Positions 22,480-36,567 of a DNA stretch of 64,000 nt are shown here, piece after piece (the first letter of the stretch is position 1; each line of letters starts with the position of its first letter). Below the pieces are notes generated by a model. It was not told the DNA's origin and ran no database searches. It was given only the letters and a program-made list of their open reading frames with translations. The DNA comes from Acanthornis magna. Its lineage: Eukaryota; Chordata; Aves; Passeriformes; Acanthizidae. The stretch covers positions 14,089,501-14,153,500 of the forward strand of contig JAWUZG010000029.1 of NCBI GenBank assembly GCA_036785705.1. The letters run 5' to 3'. The translations under genes were made by a program, and so were the position numbers.

Positions 22480-25400
22480 AGCTAACACCTAACGAGAAAT
22501 TAGGGTGCCTTAAGGTCTAGGGAACATACCTTAGAATGCAGTTAAACAAACTTTTAGGAAATAGCTGGAGAAGGAAGCTGAGACACAAAAGTCAAAGTAT
22601 TAGGTGACTGGTAAAAAAAATGGCAAACTAATTGTTATGCTGGAAGCATGACAAATACTACAACCATGGCCTTATATACTCCCCACAGCTGGTTGGGAGA
22701 ATTTGCAGCTCTGAGGAACTCCTCCTTCTCCTATATTAGCAAGACTTTGCTTGCAAACAGATGGACTGGATGTGTCCCTTTGAAAAAAAAACTGAGATGC
22801 TGGAGAACAATTCTGCAAGAGGAAGAAAATTCCATGCTATGTGCTGTGTGCCAGGGAGATGACAACTTATAAATTTGCTGGGGCCAAAGTCCTCCTGCCA
22901 CTGGCCCTGTAGCATTCCTGGGTCTCCGTGCAGTGCGGCTCACAGGTGGTTGGAAGCACTCAAAGTGGAAGTGGATGGTGATGGTGTGAGGTTGTGTGAT
23001 AAATGCCGAAGGTCAGCTGTTGTGCGTTGGTCCCTGCTGGCCCTGTGTGTGCAGGGGATGCAGCACATCTGCTGATGCAGGTGCAGGTGCTGGTGTGGGC
23101 ACCCTGCTTTGGAGGAGATACAGCATCAGTGAGACCTCAAAAAGGGACTTTTATCTGGTTGTTGCCATGGAACTGGGCATGAGAAGCTGAGCCACATCCC
23201 GTGCTCGCTCATGCCATGTCATTGCGCTCTCTCTTCTAACTGGCGAAGGTTGGAGGATGTGAGAGACTGGATTAAACAGTGAAATGGGAGTGGCTTGTCT
23301 GCAGGCTCAACATGGAAATCTAGGCAAGGTGTTAGGTTCTCATCTACCTAGACTTTTACGGATGTCCACAGAGAACAAAGAGAAACCATTTGGGCAAAAT
23401 TGAGTACTTTTCTACACTGCTATATAACTTTCACTGATTAAACTGCTGCAAGGCCTTAAAAAAAGAAGAAAGTAAAAGTTACCCCACTTCCCCACCCAAA
23501 TAACACCAAGTGCAGCCAAAAGTTTGGTTTCTCTCTGTTTGTCAGAAAAAAATTTGAATTAATTTTGTATATCGCTAATATTGCAGCTGCTGTTTTATGA
23601 CCAGATATCTTCATTCTTTTCTTGAGACTGCTCAGTCTCCAAGAAGTTAAGTGTGATTTTTACAGTTTACGTGGCAATGATTTATATGAGGGTCATGGCC
23701 TGTCACATGACAACACCTGACCCCATGTAATATGATGTAAGTGTAAGAATTACACTCTTTCGTAGGGTCAGTGTCTCCATGACAGAGGTCTCTGTGTTCA
23801 ACCCACCACCCACAAAGTTGGGGAAATATGCCTTTTCCCTTTAAAAAAATTTTTTTTCAGCTCCCTGAATTACTTTCAGGTAGCTCTGCACATTTCTACT
23901 TTTTCATTTAATTAGGTGCAAACACTCTGTATAAACAAAAGAAAAAGTTCCCTGCAGCTAGTAGACTGTTGCAGACTGCCAGACACTGAAAAATGTTTGT
24001 CTATGTTACTGTTGCTTAATAATTTACGTTTTATAAACAAAGAAATCTTTCTCTCCCTCTTTTTTCTCTCACATTTCCAGTTAGCTTTTGGGGGTTAGAA
24101 ATTTGGATACAGCTGCAGAATAAGTTTGGATCCCAGCATAGAGTAGGTGTACTATCCATGAAAACAATAGATGTATAGTACTACCAAGGTTTCCCGCCTG
24201 CCTTTCAGTCACACAGACTCCATATCCTTTAGGAGATGTTGTTGCAGTGCTTGTATGTAAATGCTATATCATCTATTAGATATTTCAGATCCCTTTACGT
24301 GGTCCTTGGGAAGCCAAGCCATAACTCTTTATGTCCTGTTTCTCACAGTGGCACAAGGCATAGACTTCCCCCCTTATAATGACATGGTACTACAAAAGTA
24401 TCTGTAAAGAACTGTTGATTTACTAAAAGCATATCAGAATGGTGTGTAATGCTGGTTATCTCTGTTTATATGTGAAGAGAGAGAGTCTGGAGAGGTTGTG
24501 CATGCTCACAAGTTGATGTGTTACTGAGCTGCAGAACCCAAATGCTCTTGGTTTCCACACTCCCCACCACTCTATCTACAGAGAGCCGTCATCACCATAT
24601 CTGGCCTCTAGAAAACCAGTTATTTGGTTGCATTTATATAGATCAACTGGTATCTGAAAGTTTGGAAATGGTAGCTCATACCTGGGCATGGATCACCACA
24701 AATAGTTACGGAGTTGTCCTATAGTGCCATCATTTTAGGTAGATGCTGCAGCTGAGTGTAGGACACTTATCAGTTATTTCTGTGTTTATCTCTTTTCAAC
24801 TTCATCTTGAGAACTTCAGAACTTCCAGACTGTATTATAAATTCTAATAATCATGTTGGTTGGAGCAATTTAGTAACCACCTTGCTCATATATTAGTGTG
24901 CATCTCTTCCTTTAAAAAAAAGGTAATGAAAATTTAGGATTATAAGGAAACCTAAAGCCTAGATCCCATTTAAATTCAGTTCTTCAAGCTAAATTATGCA
25001 GACTGTCAACATCTGAAGCTATTGAATTATGCAGAGAAACAAGTTAAACAGAATCTCATGCTTTAATGACAGAAGAGAGGTATCTTTTTCCGAACAGAAA
25101 CTTTATTTCTATGGTGCTTTATTCTGATATGAAAAGTGGCCTTTCCTATGACTTTCCAGCACTCTTCAAAGACCAGTTTCTTGGCCTGTTGCAGCACTTT
25201 AACAAATCTCCCAACATCTGCCCAGCTTGGCTTGAGACAACAAAAATTTCTGAGTGTCTCTTTGCTCAAGGCCATAGGATCCTAATTCTTATGTTGCTAA
25301 GGCTCAAGATCATGTGTTAGAATTCGCAGAATTGGAGCAATGTTTACAGTATATAAATTTTCAATGGCAGAAAGTAAATATTCCTAACAGTAGATATGAA

Positions 25401-28200
25401 GAGACCAAATACAATAATATCTACTGTTAATATGTGTGTTGCTGTTTGCAAATATGTCTTTATTCATTGTATTTCTTTTAGGTGTTTTATTTAGTCTTAA
25501 AAATCCACTCTAATTTGAATGACACATTCCAGAGGTACATGTGCACAGATGCTGTTCAGGTAGCAGATGTCCAAACCTTTGTTGTGTGCTTCACAGCACA
25601 CCAGTGTCTTGTGTGTGTGCATTCACACACGTATGTATGTACTTTATAGCCCAGTGCCTTCATGTGTCTTACTCACTACATAAAAGTTCACACATAGTGA
25701 AGCACTGTTTTATAAAATACCCCCATTGGCACTGTCACAGCTCCCAAGGCAGACACGCTCTATCAATGGTGTAAACCTGCAGGCACAATTAATCCTCTGT
25801 AATCTGTCATAATGTATTGTATTTTATACACTGAATAGTCTGACCGATGAGTTACTATAGTGCTATGACTGCCAGAGGTTTTGAGTATCTTAACTTTCAG
25901 ATTTCATTTTGAGATTTTGGTTCCTAGAAGGATTTGATTCTAAAAGCAGGACTTTTTCTTGATTAATGTTGATTTCAATGCAAAACCATGAATATCTTTT
26001 AAGTATAAAACCTACTCTGCTGAGCTTTATAACATCTTCCAAAATACACTAAGACCAGGATTTTTTGTTGATATAAATATAAGACTGGAAGGATAACTGT
26101 TTGGCAGTGAAATACTTACCTTCCGGGAATTAATAATTGGTAAATGTCCTTACCTTTCCACACTTACAGACTTACTTTACAGTTGTGATGGGATGGCAAG
26201 AAGAAACCAGGTCATTCTATGAAGTGTTCATGCCTTTGAAAAGGAACAGATCTTGTGGTCTCGTGGTAATTCTTTAAAATCTGTAAGATGTCCTACTCAA
26301 GAATACAAGCTGAGATTTTCCAAGACAGGAGCCAAAGGTGCAACATGCCTTTACATATATGAACACAAAGAAATGGGCCAATTATAACAAAACTAACCCA
26401 ACAGACCTTAGGAATTTTAGATGGAAGTCTGGAAGATACTGTCCTTTCTGTAAAGGACTTTCTGACCTGCTTTGGCCAAACTCATGAGGACAGCAAAGGG
26501 CCAACGAAGTCATCATCCCTATGACAAGCATCAGGGAAACCTGAAGCTATTGCTCTGGTCATGTTAGGTCTCTGTTAAAGTCTGTGAGTCTTGCTGTAAT
26601 TACTTACTCAGTTTCATGGAATCTCCTTGCTGTCTCACCAAAAGTGTCCATGACTTTTTAAAATAGGCGTAGATCTATTAATATATCAGAGGGTTAAAAC
26701 TGCATTTTACACCATTAGCTACATTGCTAGTAAAAGAAACATAAACTCAATGAATGTTATAATTTTCTGTTTCCCTTTCTGTCATGCTGTATCTTCATTC
26801 CTGTTATATATAGCATAGAATTTCTGTTGAAATGAACTTCTGTAGTTGTGTTATGCCAACCATCCTATGTTAAGGATGAAGTAAGAAAGAGACTTCCCAT
26901 CCTTCTAATTTGGAAGGTAGTCCTTACAAGTTAGGCTGGCAAGGCAATGCAAAAAAAACCCAACCCTGCTGCCCTTCCTATTCTCTGGATAAACAGAAAA
27001 TTCAAAGCTACCTGAAATTTATATGCAAGTTCCCAGCATGTACATTCACATGCCAGATATGGGTATAAAGAAGAGGAAGAAGGCTACAATTCTTTCAAAT
27101 TCAACAGGATCAGAGCATTATCTTCCCAAATTCATCAAATGTAGATGTTTTTTAAAACTTTTACTGCTATGGTATTACTTGCTTCCTTGAATTTCTTGTA
27201 CAGGAGTTCCTGAGCTTGAGTAATTTCTGTGAGACCCAAACCAACCCTGGGCAGGTTTATCATTCTCAGATGGTGCCTGCAACTGCCTGCCAGTGCCTTG
27301 CCTTGTATGACACCAGGGCTTCTGGCAGTGAGAACGGTCAGGTCCTTATTTCTGCTCCTGGTGGCTCATAGTTTCTTGCCAGACTGAATGTTTCTGCCCA
27401 GCTTCAAATTTCTAAGGGAAAAAATTTTAAGAAGCTGAAATAACAGCAAAATAGGATGGGAATATGAAAACAACATTTCTGAGCCCTGCTGAGGTCCAAC
27501 AGCAACACAAAACTATTCCGTTTATATATTTAGCTAAATAAATCCTGGCATCACCACTAGTATGTTTCCTCTCATTATGGGGGTTTCTTTTGACTTGTGT
27601 TGGGACAAATATAAGATGAATGAGAATAAGGGACAGATGTCAGTTCTGTAAGTGCTAGTGGGAACTGGAAACTCCATCAGCTGCTTTCAGCGTGTTCAAA
27701 CCTGACCAAGACCATTCATCTGGACCAGGACTGCTGAGGGACCTCAGCTGATGGACCCCCACTTCTACCTTCAGTTCCTCATGCCCATCTTGAATCTGGA
27801 ATCTGAAATAGCAGGATTAATCCATCCCAGTGCTGTTCTTCAGGGAGGCTTGGTCACCAGGGTCCCACGCTATTTGGCACTTCTCAGCCCTCACCTGAGC
27901 TCCATCACTCTCACTGCAGCAGCCCCCGACCTCCGCAAGGCACTGCTGGCTGATTTTGTGCTGTGGAGAGGAAAACACTCCCTACGCCTGCACCCATCCC
28001 TCTGGAGATGCACAGCTGAGCCCCCAAACTCACCGTGTACCGGCACCAGCTATGGAGCTGCCCTTCTCAACCAGGGATTGCTTGTGCTCGTCGCTGGTCC
28101 TTTTCCCCCCTTCTCTCTCCCTCCTGGCTTTTACATTTCTTCCACCGTGATCCATTAGGTATTTACCGGCAGGATAATGTGACTTTTCACACGGGTTCTC
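22480..28200. other. Intergenic DNA upstream of SUSD5
   Basis: No gene recognised. From about 27,700 the G+C content rises toward the SUSD5 start. Overlapping open frames of 135 and 205 codons at 27751-28158 and 28035-28652 arise in this GC-richer leader region and show no domain or family likeness. Confidence 0.55.
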
Positions 28201-28498
28201 TGTGTGCACTGCCCTGCAGACGGGGCTGGATAAAGCCTCTCCTCAACCCCAGCTGGCTGGACATCTCCCCCGCACCTTCCCCTCCCCTTCACACTAGCCA
28301 AGCCAAGGATTCCTCTCTCCCTCCCTCTTTCTTTTTCCACCCCTCCCGCCTTCAGTGCAAACCCAAGACGCAGGATCCTGCCGAGGGAAAGTGCTCCTTG
28401 AAATCATCACCGCAGACCCCGCTGCGAAAGTGCGGCGGAGAGAGAGAAAAAGCCTCGGCAGCCAACCTCCTGCGGCTGAGGGCTTTGCGAGCAGGGCA
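28201..28498 (+). promoter_or_regulatory. SUSD5: Likely SUSD5 promoter and 5' UTR region
   Basis: The 300 bp before the ATG is GC-richer than its surroundings and gains CpGs toward the start codon. It holds a weak TATA-like GATAAAG (28229-28235), an uninterrupted 28-base pyrimidine tract (28311-28338) and a GC/Sp-type box CCCCTCCCGCC (28340-28350). The transcription start cannot be fixed. If the TATA-like site works, it would lie near 28,260. An additional upstream non-coding exon cannot be excluded. Confidence 0.5.
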
Positions 28499-28592
28499 AT
28501 GGCTCCAGACACTCAGAGATCCTCTCTCACCTTTCTCCAGGGCGTGGGATCTGTCTTCTTTATACTTCAGATCATCTCTGTTCAGGCTGATG
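28499..28592 (+). CDS. SUSD5: SUSD5 exon 1: start codon and signal peptide
   Basis: This exon encodes residues 1-31 and the first base of codon 32. The protein starts MAPDTQRSSL, has a hydrophobic core around residues 16-28 (VGSVFFILQIISV) and a likely signal-peptidase site after Ala-30 (SVQA, then DG), matching the ADG that begins the mature family protein. The ATG is chosen because it is the first one in frame, has G at -3 and +4, and leaves a signal peptide of normal length. The frame stays open upstream to a GTG at 28355, but no ATG lies there. The exon ends TG followed by GTGAGT, an excellent donor, in phase 1. Signal cleavage would send the protein into the secretory pathway. Confidence 0.92.
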
Positions 28593-28692
28593 GTGAGTCT
28601 CCCATTCAGTTTGGGCTGGGTTGCTGTGGCTGGAATGAGAGCTGTATGTTGAAATGTGTTATTGCAAAAAAATTTAAAAATCCCAAGCCAAC

Positions 28693-28715
28693 TTTTTTTT
28701 TTTTTTTTTTTTTTT
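28693..28715 (+). repeat. T23 homopolymer
   Basis: A run of 23 thymines in SUSD5 intron 1, shortly after exon 1. It is likely to be length-variable and error-prone in sequencing. No adjoining retroposon on the opposite strand is recognisable. Confidence 0.95.
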
Positions 28716-31700
28716 AATAAGAGACTTAAATACACGCCCCAGTCTGTGTTAGGAAACTTCTGATTCAGAGGTTTTTGAGACACTACAAATATCCTGGGGT
28801 TAAGCAGAGAAAGGAAATAAGATCCCAGAAGGCTAAGATTATTTTATTACAACAAAATGACAGGATTGTGAACTTTTCCAGAGGAAATAAGAATAATGAA
28901 ACAAAGCCATAACAAAACTAAGAAGACTCAGCTATATTTTAAGAGACCTCTCCTTATAATTAAAAGTACCTTCTCTCCAAAGACCTTTCTCATCTGCCAT
29001 TCAGCTACCTCATTGTGTCACTTCACGGGTGGGCATTGAGGAAGGGAATCCAAGAAGTGAAAGGCTTTGATAACTTCTTCTGTTCGGTGCCGCACACACT
29101 GAAGATGACAGCTCACCTTTCTGCACATGAGCTTCATCTGAGCTTCACTGCTGAGGGATGTGAGCAGGACATGAATTTGGCCGAAGCACCAGCTACCGGT
29201 TACTCTGAAATGGGACTTTTCACTCCCTGATGGTAATCCTGAATAGCTGCATCCCCTGAAAGTTTCCAGTAGCCTACTGCCCTTTTAATGATTCGGCTTG
29301 TGATAATGATGGCCAACTTGCCATAACCAAAGCACAACTTACTTTTGAAACTACTCTGTGTTTTCCTGGGAGAGCAATGCTGAATGGTCACCTTTTTCCA
29401 CTTTCACAACTGTGATAGATTTATGCTCAATCTCAGTATTTTTTTATTTCAATGCCCTAATATTTTACCATTGATGTTTACTGCATTATTCCAGAGAACA
29501 AATCTTAAACATTATAGAGCAATAAAAATCTCTTCTTGTTTGTTCTCAGAGGATTTTTCCTGTTTAACTTAGATTTCTTTGAGCTGATGCCAAAGTATGG
29601 CAAAGGAAAGGGAGAAAATTAATCTTGCCTGTATGTTTCCACCGCTTTGAGTAAAACACTTAAAATGTAATCTTAAGAAAATTACATTTCATTAGCATAA
29701 AGTAAAATAAATGTTTCAGACAACTGCACTGTGTTGCAGTAGGCAAAATTGTGGTTCTGTTTTTAGGATGTACTCCTTCCCTAGCAAAATGCCTTTGAAA
29801 TGAGGAGGGGGGGAAAAGCATATCCATGAAAAAGGATTCTTCACAGAACTTACGGACACAGGACAGGAATAATAATTTCCCTTGCTATGAATGGTTCATC
29901 TGAAGATCCCCTTATTTTTTCAGGGGCACCTTCCAATTTGTATTATTTCTATAAAACTAATTTCTAGAATACTAACTTCTTGATTAGGCATCCTCTAAAA
30001 GAGAAAAGAAGAAAATGTTGGAGATAATTTTAAGGCAGAGTTCATGACAGATTTTAATTGCCATTCAACAGTTTGTCAAATTTACTTCACATGTGGCAAA
30101 GCATTTACGGAATCAAAGGGTAGAATATCTGAAGTGCTTTACAGTTGTCAAGCATTATGTGGTTTGCATTTTTATTCACATTCTAAGTGGCATTGTGAAG
30201 GATGTGTAAGTCTGCTCTTAACTTGCTCTACAGTGGGTTCTTCTAATATTAATATTCAAACAAACAACTGTAACAGTGCCTTATAAGCCATCTGGGTTAA
30301 AACAGAATAAAACACTCTATGTCAGGTTTAAAATTTACTGCTATGTATTTAAGAAGATCTGAGATTATGAAACAGGATTAATACTTTCTTTTATAACAGA
30401 TTCTGGCCTGATCCAGTCAGAAACCATCTTCTCATTTTTTAAGTTGTATGTGAAAATACAATTGTGCTAGTTTCTGATAGGTGCAAATGTCACTTAAGTG
30501 CCAATGGACCATTGAGTGAGACATACGTGTTTGTGTATTTGTTATTTTTAACAAAAAATATCTGACTGTGTTGCAAACTGCCAAAGGGATTTTGAATTTG
30601 CCTTGTAAAAAACCTGTGAAATTCAGACTGGCCCCTGTTACAGTCAAACCTCTGAAACTGGTTACAATACATTTCCCTAAGGAAGACTTTCACTTTATCA
30701 TCTCACAGAAAAATAATGACCGAGAGCAGGCAATAAAACTGGCGGCCATCGAGGTCTGGTGAAGGTGTAAATCTTTGGAGCTTAATTGATCTCTTTTGAC
30801 CATTATTTACCATGGCACATATTGCTATAGTGCAAATAGGCTCCAGAAAAACCCAGGCAAATGCAGAAATAAAATATAGCTTTGTTTCATTTTGCAGCTT
30901 TTTTCCCCAATTGAAATGTGCTTGCTCAAAGGTCAGATGGTCCAGGTCAGATGGACAGAAGGCTCCTTAAGGGTTTGTTACCGCTCTGATGTACCATGGT
31001 GTGCCACCACTGCCAGTGTGGTTACTGGAGAATAGTATGGGTTATTGTGGCAGTTCTCAATTGTATCAGTGCAAATTATGGGGGTTTAATTTTTTTTTCC
31101 CGTTTGCACTGGAATAGGAGAACGAGGATGTGACTTCCTGTATCCTGCACAGGAGTTGCCTCTGCTTTTTTAGCCTCCCTGTTTTCATGACTCCTAAAAT
31201 ATCCACACGTATGAACCACAGTTTTCTGCAGAGTACTTGCTCTGAGACAGAGCATGTCAGGAGAGGGTGATGGCGATTCATCTACCATACTGTGACATCC
31301 CTGAATTGAAAAAATGTGCTAATTTCAAAATTTTACTAGTTGTTCCAAAGTGGAGCTGGTTTGCTGGCTAAATTTAGATTACATGGAAGCCCCATTGGTC
31401 AAGCCATTCATCAGTAGCAACCACACACCATGGCTGCAGAGGTTGCAAGAGAAAGTTTCCAGAATCCAGGAAGGTGGGCACAAATGGGTGAAGGTCTGAG
31501 AGACATACTTCTAACTAGAAACTGATGATGTCCAAAGTAGGAAAAAAACTTCTGTATTCTTTCACTTGGCTTGTTTTGTATCCCTTTTTTTAAGTAAAGG
31601 AAAAAATACTTTTTTTTTTCTCTGCTGCTCTCTCTAGACACTCATATTTCAGTAGCAGGTGTCTACACATTTGTCTCCTGCTTGCAAAACCGCACACGTT

Positions 31701-34700
31701 CTTGTATCAACAATTCCAACTATTTGACCCTAAAGTGTGTAATAAAATCACAATTTAGGCTCAAGCTGAGTTTAGCTGAGGAGGAACTCAAAGGTGACCT
31801 CTCAATTTTGCTAATTTTCTGATGATGTAATTTTAAAAAAATGGATAAGAAGTCATTCACTTTTGTTTCCCACAGAAATAAACCTCACATTCATGAACAC
31901 TAAGTAGAACTGCTAATTAACCAAATCTCTGTCTGCAATTGTAGAGTTACTGGATCCTCCATCTTTACACTTACAATCAAGTTACATTGTTACACACAGC
32001 CATAGAAATGGTAATTAAATTGCTCTTGAAGTACAGAAGTGACCTTCCCTTCCTCCGCTTTCTTTTACCTCAATTTCAAATTTTTAACATTCAAGTAAAA
32101 ATGTATTGGACTCCACATTTACATGTCTTTCACCAAATTTATTTTGTTGAAACTGGTTAGTTTTTATTCTTTGCAATAGGAAGTGCCATGTCATGAGGTC
32201 AGTACAGTGGGCATACCTTTATATTGCTTTCATTTTATACTATTTTGAGAGTAATTTTTACTTCAAAGTATATTTGACTCAACAGTTTTATGTTCCTTCT
32301 TCAAGCATAATGCAAATCCTGCTGAAGACATGAAGAAATTTGAGCTCATTTCAGTGGGCTTTAAGTTGTGCCTGTGCACCTCAGAAGAACTTCTTGTTGT
32401 ACCTGTTACTGTAAAAGAATAAACCAGCCAAACTGTCTTCTTGATAACCGAGAGAATTCTGCTAAAACCGCTGGTCTTCCATAAAAAATGAAGAAACAGT
32501 TCTTGGACTGGTTTTACTTTTGAAGAACTCCTTTTATGCACTTCCATACATCTGATTGTAGATGTCTCTTAAGTCTCAAAAGCATTATGAGGATCAGTTG
32601 TTAGAAGCTGAGTTTAGCAAAATTTGGAGTGGGAAATAAGGTGGAATATGAGTAATGAACCAGTTTACGATAAAGTGTGCTGTAAATTCTCCATTACTTG
32701 GAGGCATTGAATCATGACTGGATGCATATTGAAAAGACATGCTCTAGTTCAACCATGAACTTTTGGACTTGATGGTGGAATTACAGGGGAAAATCTACAG
32801 TCTAGTTATGCAGGAATTGAACAGGGTGATAAAAATGATTCCTAGAAGTCCTGAGATCTGTGCTCCTGTGGGTATGTTTGCAGAGTACACTGGGGTACGC
32901 TTAAGGAAAAATCTATTGCAAAAAAAAAAAAGAAAACATTATCAATATATCAAAATACAATCAATATTCTGTAATAATAGTGATCAGATAATGGTAGAGG
33001 CTAGCAATCCAATATAGACTAGTTATAAAAGAGGGAATCTCTTTTGTTTCAAGCATGAATTTTTCACATGAACTATGAATCCCACTGACAAAGAACATTT
33101 GGAAGAATCATATCTTATTCATGCCTCATCATTGAAGTTAAAAGCTTTATCACTGCTTTCAAATGTGAATCTTTAAGAACCTTACTGCAACAAGGGTATT
33201 TTTCATTCTGATCCTGCTAAACTCGACATGTTCAGTAAGGAGTCTGAGAAATAGTACTTTGCATGGGTTTTTAGCTTGATTTTTAAGTCAAAGGGACTTG
33301 CTTTGTTTAGAAAAGCTTCAGAAAAGTGTGTAGAGCTTTGGTAACAAATTTCCACCCCCGCTGCAGGGATGGAAGCATTGTGGGAAATAAATGTTACAGG
33401 GCAGAAATGGAGAGAGTTGAGAGTCAGAGAGGGTGGCTGCTCAAAGGTACCACAACCGAAAGCATACTGCATTCTTCATGTAGACATGATTCCTCATCAT
33501 GTGTCTGATGGAAATGCAGAACAGTCTCATATTTAAAACACAATGACAACACGTGTCTTGATACTATCTCAGAGATAAGACCGATTTAAACTGCCCCAAT
33601 ACAAAAAAAATGACTGTTAAGTCAAGTATGCAAGACAATCTATTTTTAAGAAACCTTTCATTACAACTAACACCAATAAAAATGTTACAAATAATTGACC
33701 AGGATCCTTAGATTCCCTAAGACTGAAAATGATACAACTTTTGAGATAAAAAGTGAGAAAAATTTAATACATCAATACCTTGAGCATGTTAGCCATGACA
33801 CTGTAAGGTGCAGAATTCAATATTGCAGTCTTTTTGTTTAAGGGGATTTCCTGTTTTGATGTCCTTTTGTATTTTTCTTACTATCATGCTAGCAAGTTGG
33901 CCTCCTTTACCCAGTTCTGGCTAACCAAAATTTCCAATAAGCAGTTTACTGTAACTTCCCAACCAGTAAGTCCTTCCTAGATTACCCTAAAATTTACTTG
34001 TCTATATAATTTGAATATCCCAGATACCTTTTCAAAGGACAGTATTTTGACAGCATCTTCATAGATTCTAGTAAAGAATTAGTGTATCTTAAGTACTAGA
34101 TAACAACATAACTGTGGTCAAGGAAAGCTGTCTTAGCCTCTGTCTTGGATAGCTAAACTCCTTTAAAAATGTAACTCTTGCTTACTGGTAGAAAGACAAA
34201 ATGATTAACTTAATTTATTCTAATTATATTTAGATGGAACTCAAAGCTTAATGATTTTCCTTTCTTTAAGTCTTCGAACTGCAATACTAATAGCTGAAAA
34301 ATAAGGATTACTGCCATGTCAAACTAACATTTATGGTTTAAGTCAGATGCTTTGCAAACTTACTCTATGTGTCTTCCATGATGCATCTCAATCTTGACAG
34401 CCAAATGGTGAAAAGTAGAATGTAGACAAGCTTTAAGTTGGGATAAAGCCTCACTAAAGCATTACACTTAATCCTCGCCTTCCTTCACGAGCGAAAGTCA
34501 TTTTGCAACTTAAGAATGGTTGTTCAAAACCATCATCTTTCTGTTTATTCTATCTCTCTCCCTAGGCCATGCACACTTCACTGTGTCTGTCAAGGTTTTG
34601 GAAACAGGAGCTACATTAGTGTCATGTGCATTATTTGGGACATGTTGCAAAGAATCCTTATGTTTCTGTACTCAGGAACGTAGAGGATCGCTGCTTTCAC

Positions 34701-34764
34701 TACTTTGTCTAAAAACCCCTGTTCTAATTGCAGTTAATGGTATTGATTATAGTGGAGAATCCAA

Positions 34765-34890
34765 AGACAGTGTAACCTAGTGGTTATCGCACTGACCGCT
34801 GCTTCTGGTTGTATTCCTTGGTCAACTACTGTTAACTGCCTGAGAAAATCACTCTGGGTACTCTGAATTTCTGTTCCTTCTCATAGCTGC
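34765..34890 (+). mobile_element. MIR-type tRNA-derived SINE remnant
   Basis: The block 'cctagtggttatcgcactga' resembles the tRNA-like head (A box) of MIR. It is followed by a decayed B box and then 'aactgcctgagaaaatcact' and 'gaatttctgttccttctcat', which parallel the MIR core and its 'cctcagtttcctcatctg' segment. The match is by eye and the copy is ancient. It would not fold or function as a tRNA. Confidence 0.5.
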
Positions 34891-36333
34891 TTGCCCTGCT
34901 GATTTAAATTGCCATTTTCCCAAGTTAGGATCACTTCTTGCTGTGTACAAGTAGAATTCCCACCAAAGTAGGAGTCCTCATTGGGACCCATGTGCCCTTG
35001 GTAGCTAATGTAAACACAAATGACATGTTTACTTGAGGGAAATTTTACATTTTTTGATGTAAGGGCTGTGATTCTTCTAGTGGATTTATTTGTACAAAGG
35101 AGAAAACAGAAAGCTGTCAGGAGCAGACCTACCCTGTACAAGTTTCCTGTATTTAGGATTAGAATCAGATTAATCAGTTTTCTGGAACAATATGTGGTGA
35201 GAGTGGCACTTGGTACAGAATCAGTCTGAATCAGTCTGAAGGATTCCCAGTACTGGTCAATATCTCCTATGAGTGTGAAGCTGCCTATATACTGAACACT
35301 TGGTATGTGCTGGAAGTTATACATTCATATAATCACTACCACTAATCCACTTTGGAAATAAGACATAAATGAGTGTTTCTAGGCATTTACTGAAATGAAC
35401 ACTGCTTTAAAACTTGCTTCCTGCACCTGCAAATAATCCCAATATGTATCTTTGAAATCTAGAAGGTCTTCTGATGGATTTTGTCATCTGAAAAAGCATA
35501 GTTATGGCAACTTAAATACTAGCTGTAAGCTGTCTCATTGTTTATTTATTTTTCTGGAGCACCCAGCTAATATGTTTATTCCATAACCCTGTAACTTCTC
35601 AGGCTTCATTGCCAAAACCCCAACTGCCCTGTTCCCAGTTGCCAAAGCCTCTAACTTTCACCCTTTCAGCTTTCTCGGTATTAGATAAATGAAAGTAAAA
35701 TAAACTAAACTGAATATAAAAATAACAACAACAACAAAAAAGTTATGCTAAATATGTTCTCATGCTCATTCAAGAAAAAAACCCCAATCTTCCATTAAGA
35801 AAAACACTTGTCTGCCTTTCCAAAAAGACATGATAATGAAGCAGTCAGCATTAAAACACAAGCTGTCATAGAATGACATAATTTTGATTTAGAGAATAAG
35901 TATAAATCTATTTTTGACCTGGAAGGGGGGGTTGCAATACTGACTTTTAAGCATGTGCTTACTTTACAGCTATAGTTGCTATAGAGTAACTTTAAAATGT
36001 TTAGCAATGGATTCCAGTGTTAGCAGCCTACAGGAGGTGTTCTTTCTCACTTTGACTTTGCATGTGCATATGAGAGACTGTTGTGCTTTCTCTCTCCAGA
36101 TCTTAAGCACAGATCTACAGAGGCAAGACAAGCTTCTCCTCTGAGTTAGGAATGACTAGTGGCTTAGCCATACTTGCTTTCCTGTTAGTGAAGAAATTTA
36201 AAAGAAAAGCTAACACAAGGATACTTACAGTCTTGATAAAATTACCCATTCCAAAAAGTAGGTGGCCCATTAAAAAAAACTGAGTAAAAGCATGAAGGCT
36301 TTATTTGGTGATAATTTGCAATATTTCTGTTGA

Positions 36334-36567
<234 letters not shown>

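Noticed and set aside
27751..28652. Overlapping 135- and 205-codon frames just before and over SUSD5 exon 1
   Set aside because: They are in other frames than SUSD5, show no family resemblance and arise where G+C is high. At most they could be upstream frames in the 5' leader.
34780..34850. Possible tRNA gene (A-box-like CCTAGTGGTTATCGC)
   Set aside because: The B box is decayed, no acceptor stem can be formed, and the downstream sequence follows the MIR core, so it is a SINE head and not a tRNA.
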